Shown here one piece after another: positions 7,020 through 9,870 of a DNA stretch of 9,870 nucleotides (the first letter of the stretch is position 1; each line of letters begins with the position of its first letter). The DNA lies in contig DAXY01000068.1 in NCBI GenBank assembly GCA_002506645.1, forward strand, positions 9,699 to 19,568. Direction: 5' to 3'. The position numbers were made by a program, and so were the translations under genes. Below the pieces are notes generated by a model. It made no database searches and had not been told where the DNA came from. It saw only the letters and a list, made by a program, of their open reading frames with translations. This DNA comes from Vulcanisaeta distributa (GTDB lineage Archaea > Thermoproteota > Thermoprotei > Thermoproteales > Thermocladiaceae).

Positions 7020-8354
7020 ATGAGCAATTACATAGTCAATGTCGGTATAGATGGCTTCACCTTCAAGATACCTGTCTCCATAGTCATGAGGGATGATGCG
7101 TATTACTACGTAGTTAAGGAGCCGAAATGCGATGCGCAGTGCATCGATTTGAGGAGTAAGGTCATTGACTTAATGAGGCAGCGGAACATGGACGTACTTG
7201 ATGCCGTGAACGAGGCATTAAGGGGCTTGGGTAATAGGCAATTGATCGAGTCAGTAATTTACTACTTACTAAGGGACTTGAGGAGCTACGGGCCGATAAC
7301 GGTACCCCTCTCCGACCCATACGTTGAGGAGGTTGAACTAAATAATTGGCTGCACCCAATAACCGTTGTCCATAGGGATTTACCGGGGATTAGGCTCATC
7401 ACGAACATTAGGTTTGACTCCGAGGTTGAGGCAAGGGACTTCATAATGAGCATCAGTAGGAGGGGGTTGCCCAGGTCCGTCTCGTTAATGAGGCCGTACC
7501 TAGAAACAATACTTCCTGAGGGGCATAGATTCACCGGAACCATTGGTGAGATAACGATAGGGCCTACGTTCAGTATTAGGAAGTTCCCACCACAACCCCT
7601 AACCCTGGAGGAGTTGATATCAAGGGGCACGCTAAAGCCCAGCGCAGCCGCATACCTGTGGTTAATCGCAGAGCTTAAGGGCTTCATCATGATTAGCGGT
7701 CCAATGAGTAGTGGAAAAACGACACTGCTAAGTGCGATAGCCAGTAAGTTACCCACGTACTCGAAGATCGTGACTATAGAGGACACGCCGGAAATACGCC
7801 TACCGCACCTGCATTGGGTTAGGATGTTCACTAGGGAGGGCGATGATGAAAAGTCTAGGATTGAGATGTTCGACCTAGTGAAGCTAGCCGTGAGGTATAG
7901 GCCGGACTACATAATAGTTGGTGAGGTCAGGGGTGAGGAAGTCCACGCACTCTTCCAAGCCTCTGCCCTTGGGCATGGCATGTTAACGACATTCCACGCA
8001 TCAACACCTGAGGAGTTACTCCTGAGATTAACAAGCCCACCACTAAATGTCAATGTTGGCAACCTACAGTTGTTATCGGCCGTGGTATTCATGACGATAA
8101 GAAATGGCAGGAGGGTCGTTAATAACATCGTGGAACCCGTAATAAGTAATGGCTCAATCGAATTCCAAAGCATTCTAGACAGTACTGGGGAGGTTGATGT
8201 AAAGAGGAGCATGAGGTTGAGGATTCTAGAACGGACTTACGGGATAAGCGCGGAGGAGGAGCTGACGAGAAGAATCAACATGCTCAAAAACACCGTTAGC
8301 ACGGAATACGAGATCGAGGAGTTAAGCCTAGGTAAAATAAGTAGTACTGAATAA
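7020..8354 (+). CDS. Type II/IV secretion system ATPase (GspE/ArlI/TadA-like)
   Basis: This is a cytoplasmic hexameric ATPase that powers assembly or secretion of type IV pilus-like filaments. From the ATG at 7020 it has 444 residues. The N-terminal domain (1-210) includes RFTGTIGEITIGPTFSIRKF, the conserved approach to the catalytic domain. The C-terminal ATPase domain shows Walker A GPMSSGKTT (227-235), the Asp-box-like VTIEDTPEIRLPH, a Walker B region YIIVGEVRGEE (297-307) and the His box GHGMLTTFHA (318-327). All expected catalytic motifs are present, so it should be active. Two cysteines (37, 41) sit in the N-terminal domain. An in-frame TTG at 6957 would add 21 residues and leave only 10 nt after the pilin gene. 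The pilin-like genes upstream fit its role. No ArlJ/TadC-type membrane platform gene follows; the next gene is the convergent SRP RNA. Confidence 0.93.
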   Translation: MSNYIVNVGIDGFTFKIPVSIVMRDDAYYYVVKEPKCDAQCIDLRSKVIDLMRQRNMDVLDAVNEALRGLGNRQLIESVIYYLLRDLRSYGPITVPLSDPYVEEVELNNWLHPITVVHRDLPGIRLITNIRFDSEVEARDFIMSISRRGLPRSVSLMRPYLETILPEGHRFTGTIGEITIGPTFSIRKFPPQPLTLEELISRGTLKPSAAAYLWLIAELKGFIMISGPMSSGKTTLLSAIASKLPTYSKIVTIEDTPEIRLPHLHWVRMFTREGDDEKSRIEMFDLVKLAVRYRPDYIIVGEVRGEEVHALFQASALGHGMLTTFHASTPEELLLRLTSPPLNVNVGNLQLLSAVVFMTIRNGRRVVNNIVEPVISNGSIEFQSILDSTGEVDVKRSMRLRILERTYGISAEEELTRRINMLKNTVSTEYEIEELSLGKISSTE

Positions 8355-8365
8355 CCAATTAGTTA

Positions 8366-8690
8366 AGGCGGGACCCAACCCCACGTATTGGCTCATGCAG
8401 CAGGCCAGGGATTTCACCGGCCCATTCTCCAACCGGCGACCCCCTGAACGCGCCCACCCCGACTTAGGGCCGCTCCCTCCCGGGCCTAACCCGATTCGCC
8501 GGGTTCCGCAACCGGCCAACCCTACGGTTAGCCGATTACGGCGTGGACGCCCCAGGGGACCGGCCATCATCGAGGTACCGGTGATCCCTAGTCTACTGCA
8601 TGAGCCAATACGTGGGTTTCGGCCTCCGAACCCATCGGCCTGGGTTTTACCCAGGGGAGGGCTGGGTAGGCCCTCCAGGCCCGGTCCCTG
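8366..8690 (-). ncRNA. Signal recognition particle RNA (archaeal 7S / SRP RNA)
   Basis: This is the RNA scaffold of SRP, which with SRP54 and SRP19 brings ribosomes making membrane proteins to SecY. On the minus strand the conserved helix 8 is plain at 8488-8464: UUAGGCCC, a GGGA tetraloop (8481-8478), then GGGAGCGGCCCUAA, comparable to the E. coli 4.5S core CAGGUCCGGAAGGAAGCAGCC. The ends pair as helix 1 (GGGACC at 8688-8683 with GGUCCC at 8375-8370). A 21-bp perfect helix 5 segment pairs 8616-8596 with 8400-8380 and continues inward with CUAGGGAU/AUCCCUGG. The 5' part folds into short hairpins (8676-8671 with 8661-8656; 8655-8649 with 8645-8639) fitting the Alu domain. The length of about 320 nt is normal. 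Exact ends are estimates. Open frames across this stretch are by-products of its GC-rich helices. Confidence 0.93.
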
Positions 8691-8710
8691 TTCATACATT
8701 GTTATGGAGG

Positions 8711-8720
8711 ATAATAAATT
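8711..8720 (-). promoter_or_regulatory. TATA box of the SRP RNA gene
   Basis: The minus strand reads GAAAAAATTTATTAT across 8725-8711: an A-rich BRE-like part and a TTTATTAT core centred near 8715. The predicted start 26 nt downstream is about 8689, matching the first helix 1 base (8688). It shares the 84-bp divergent region with the plus-strand gene starting at 8775. Confidence 0.65.
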
Positions 8721-8744
8721 TTTTCATTGAATATGGGCGGTAGG

Positions 8745-8753
8745 TTTATTTTT
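8745..8753 (+). promoter_or_regulatory. TATA-like box upstream of the unknown membrane protein
   Basis: TTTATTTTT is centred about 27 nt before the ATG at 8775, the leaderless spacing used elsewhere in this window. It decides the start, because the earlier in-frame ATG (8733) and TTG (8727) lie upstream of it. Confidence 0.45.
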
Positions 8754-8774
8754 GCGGTTTTCGATAGTTATTTG

Positions 8775-9386
8775 ATGGGTAATTCCGTAGTTGATGAGTT
8801 TGTTAAGGGCTTGATTGGCGATAGTAGTGAGGGCATTGTTAGGGAAATTATTAGGATTAGCTATGCCATCGCCTCATTCGTTATTTACGGCATGGCATCA
8901 CTCATGAGGGAAGGTAGGGGTTCCAGGCTTTCCCTGGTTATTTCATTATCGAGGATCTTCAGCGCCAATTTCATGAGGGACGTCTTCGAGGTCCTCTTCG
9001 CCTCCCAGGGCGATGGTGATGATGTAATTGACGCCGCAGGTATTGTCTCTGAGGTGTACATGATCAAGCTTATTTACGGTAATGAGAAGGGGAGTGCCAG
9101 GCCTAGCTTCCTTAGCCCCGTTAAGGTTGATCATGGGGTTTACGTGGCCATATATAACGATGTTAGGAACTACATAGATGAGTTTGAGGGTAGGAACAAC
9201 ATCGTCTTTGGGCTTATTGGCAATGTCATGGCTGTACTACTCGCCATAATAATCATCATGCTAATCATAGGCATGTGCCAGGGCATAAGGAGCGAGGGCT
9301 ACCCAGACGGCGTTAGGGACTTCCTTAACTATGCACTTACGCAGAGCACGCACATGGCCTTATCGGAACTGCTCAGTCATGGTTAG
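8775..9386 (+). CDS. Unknown protein with one strong membrane segment near the C-terminus
   Basis: I do not recognise this family. From the ATG at 8775 it has 203 residues. The first 140 residues look mainly helical and cytosolic, with one moderately hydrophobic stretch (30-44, YAIASFVIYGMASLM). Then comes an acidic linker (78-86, DGDDV), a segment with VYVAIYNDVRNYIDEFEG (122-139), a strongly hydrophobic span (about 144-168, rich in Ile/Leu/Met) and a 35-residue tail. It is therefore likely membrane-anchored. It is too short and has too few spans for an ArlJ/TadC platform protein. In-frame starts at 8733 (ATG) or 8727 (TTG) would add 14-16 residues. The GGAGG at 8706-8710 is too far from any start to be convincing. 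The next gene begins 30 nt downstream and also opens with VVDE-like residues (VVDEF here at 5-9), a similarity too short to interpret. Confidence 0.75.
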   Translation: MGNSVVDEFVKGLIGDSSEGIVREIIRISYAIASFVIYGMASLMREGRGSRLSLVISLSRIFSANFMRDVFEVLFASQGDGDDVIDAAGIVSEVYMIKLIYGNEKGSARPSFLSPVKVDHGVYVAIYNDVRNYIDEFEGRNNIVFGLIGNVMAVLLAIIIIMLIIGMCQGIRSEGYPDGVRDFLNYALTQSTHMALSELLSHG

Positions 9387-9416
9387 GAATTTAACTGGGT
9401 ATTGCTGGGGTATTGC

Positions 9417-9870
9417 GTGGTTGATGAGGTTCTCGAGGCCAGGGATTACGTGGCTCAATTAATTAACAAGGGCTGGTTTAGGCACGCGGTTGGTGAGAGG
9501 GGCGTTAGGTACATAATCACGTTGTTGAGGTTCGTTGACCTCAATTATAGGGAGTGCTCCGTAAACCTGGACCTAGACTTCTTAATAAATTTGCTAGATG
9601 ATTACTACAATATGGAGGGCAGGGTTAGGTACTTTATCAGGGAGTTAATGAGGGTTCAGGGATACGACAACATCGCAAAGCAACTACTGAGTGCCTACCC
9701 AGTACTACCTCCTGACCTTAGGGAATTCCTCGATGATGTTGCGAAGTCCCTACCCTCAGATGCAGCACCTGGGGCCTTGGTTGAGCAGGCAATTAATGAG
9801 CTAATGAAGGAGTTGGAGGGCTTTAGGGAGAAGTTAATATCAATGATTAACGTCGCCAAGTCCCAATGCC
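9417..9870 (+). CDS. Unknown helical, apparently soluble protein, cut by the right window edge
   Basis: I do not recognise this gene. The frame from GTG 9417 runs 151 codons without a stop to the window end. It begins VVDEVLEARDYVAQLINKGW and is rich in charged, helix-favouring stretches: YIITLLRFVDLNYREC, LDFLINLLDDYYNMEGRVRYFIRELMR as adjoining helices, a Pro-rich turn (YPVLPPD, 94-100), and a likely coiled coil near the end of the visible part (VEQAINELMKELEGFREKL, 122-140). No membrane segment or known catalytic motif was seen. The GTG is supported by AATTTAAC at 9388-9395, centred about 26 nt upstream. An in-frame TTG at 9402 would add five residues. It lies 30 nt after the preceding unknown gene and probably acts with it. 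Codon use looks like the neighbours. Confidence 0.7.
   Translation, partial: MVDEVLEARDYVAQLINKGWFRHAVGERGVRYIITLLRFVDLNYRECSVNLDLDFLINLLDDYYNMEGRVRYFIRELMRVQGYDNIAKQLLSAYPVLPPDLREFLDDVAKSLPSDAAPGALVEQAINELMKELEGFREKLISMINVAKSQC

Noticed and set aside
8706..8710. GGAGG as a Shine-Dalgarno for the 8775 gene
   Set aside because: It is 16-22 nt from the nearest in-frame starts (8727, 8733) and over 60 nt from 8775, so spacing is wrong; likely chance.
8328..8730. Two overlapping open frames of 111-123 codons on opposite strands
   Set aside because: They are Pro/Gly/Arg-rich by-products of GC-rich RNA helices and coincide with the SRP RNA gene and its promoter.
1..9870. tRNA genes, CRISPR arrays, insertion sequences or attachment sites
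   Set aside because: No cloverleaf with a T-loop GTTCRA context, no spaced direct repeats, and no transposase or integrase motifs were seen.

Overview
The window reads as a hyperthermophilic Thermoproteota (Crenarchaeota) chromosome, most likely order Thermoproteales and of the Vulcanisaeta/Caldivirga type. The evidence is archaeal-type ribosomal proteins (uL4, uL3, uL15, uL30, uS5), an archaeal SecY, the archaeal L3-linked SPOUT methyltransferase, and an archaeal 7S (SRP) RNA. In addition, nearly every gene has a TATA-like box about 23-32 nt before its start codon and no leader with a Shine-Dalgarno. The genus is an inference from style, not from a database match.

Left part (1-5901), all on the minus strand, read from right to left: uS5, uL30, uL15 and SecY, then a 40-codon unknown small gene, the SPOUT/DUF171-family RNA methyltransferase, uL3, and the first 160 codons of uL4, which runs off the left edge. 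This is translation plus the Sec channel. The usual archaeal order has L3/L4 at the start of the S10-spc supercluster and SecY at its end; here the end (SecY) lies directly upstream of the beginning (L3). Several genes have their own leaderless promoter; only SecY (8-nt overlap with uL15) and uL4 (2-nt gap after uL3) are tightly coupled.

Middle part (6016-8354), plus strand, divergent from uS5: a small type IV filament / cell-envelope module. It has an ArlF/ArlG-like single-span protein with a glycosylation-site-rich, four-cysteine outer domain, a type IV pilin-like protein, and a GspE/ArlI-family secretion ATPase. No membrane platform protein (ArlJ/TadC type) follows.

The non-coding, GC-rich stretch 8366-8690 is the SRP RNA gene on the minus strand, convergent with the ATPase. 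Its conserved helix 8 core, helix 1 closing stem, 21-bp perfect helix 5 segment and an upstream TATA box are all visible. It sits near SecY, the channel to which SRP delivers ribosomes, though on a separate transcript.

Right part (8775-9870), plus strand: an unknown protein with one strong membrane segment, and a second unknown, helical and apparently soluble protein that runs off the right edge. No CRISPR array, insertion sequence or tRNA was seen. The only non-coding stretch over 300 bases is the SRP RNA.
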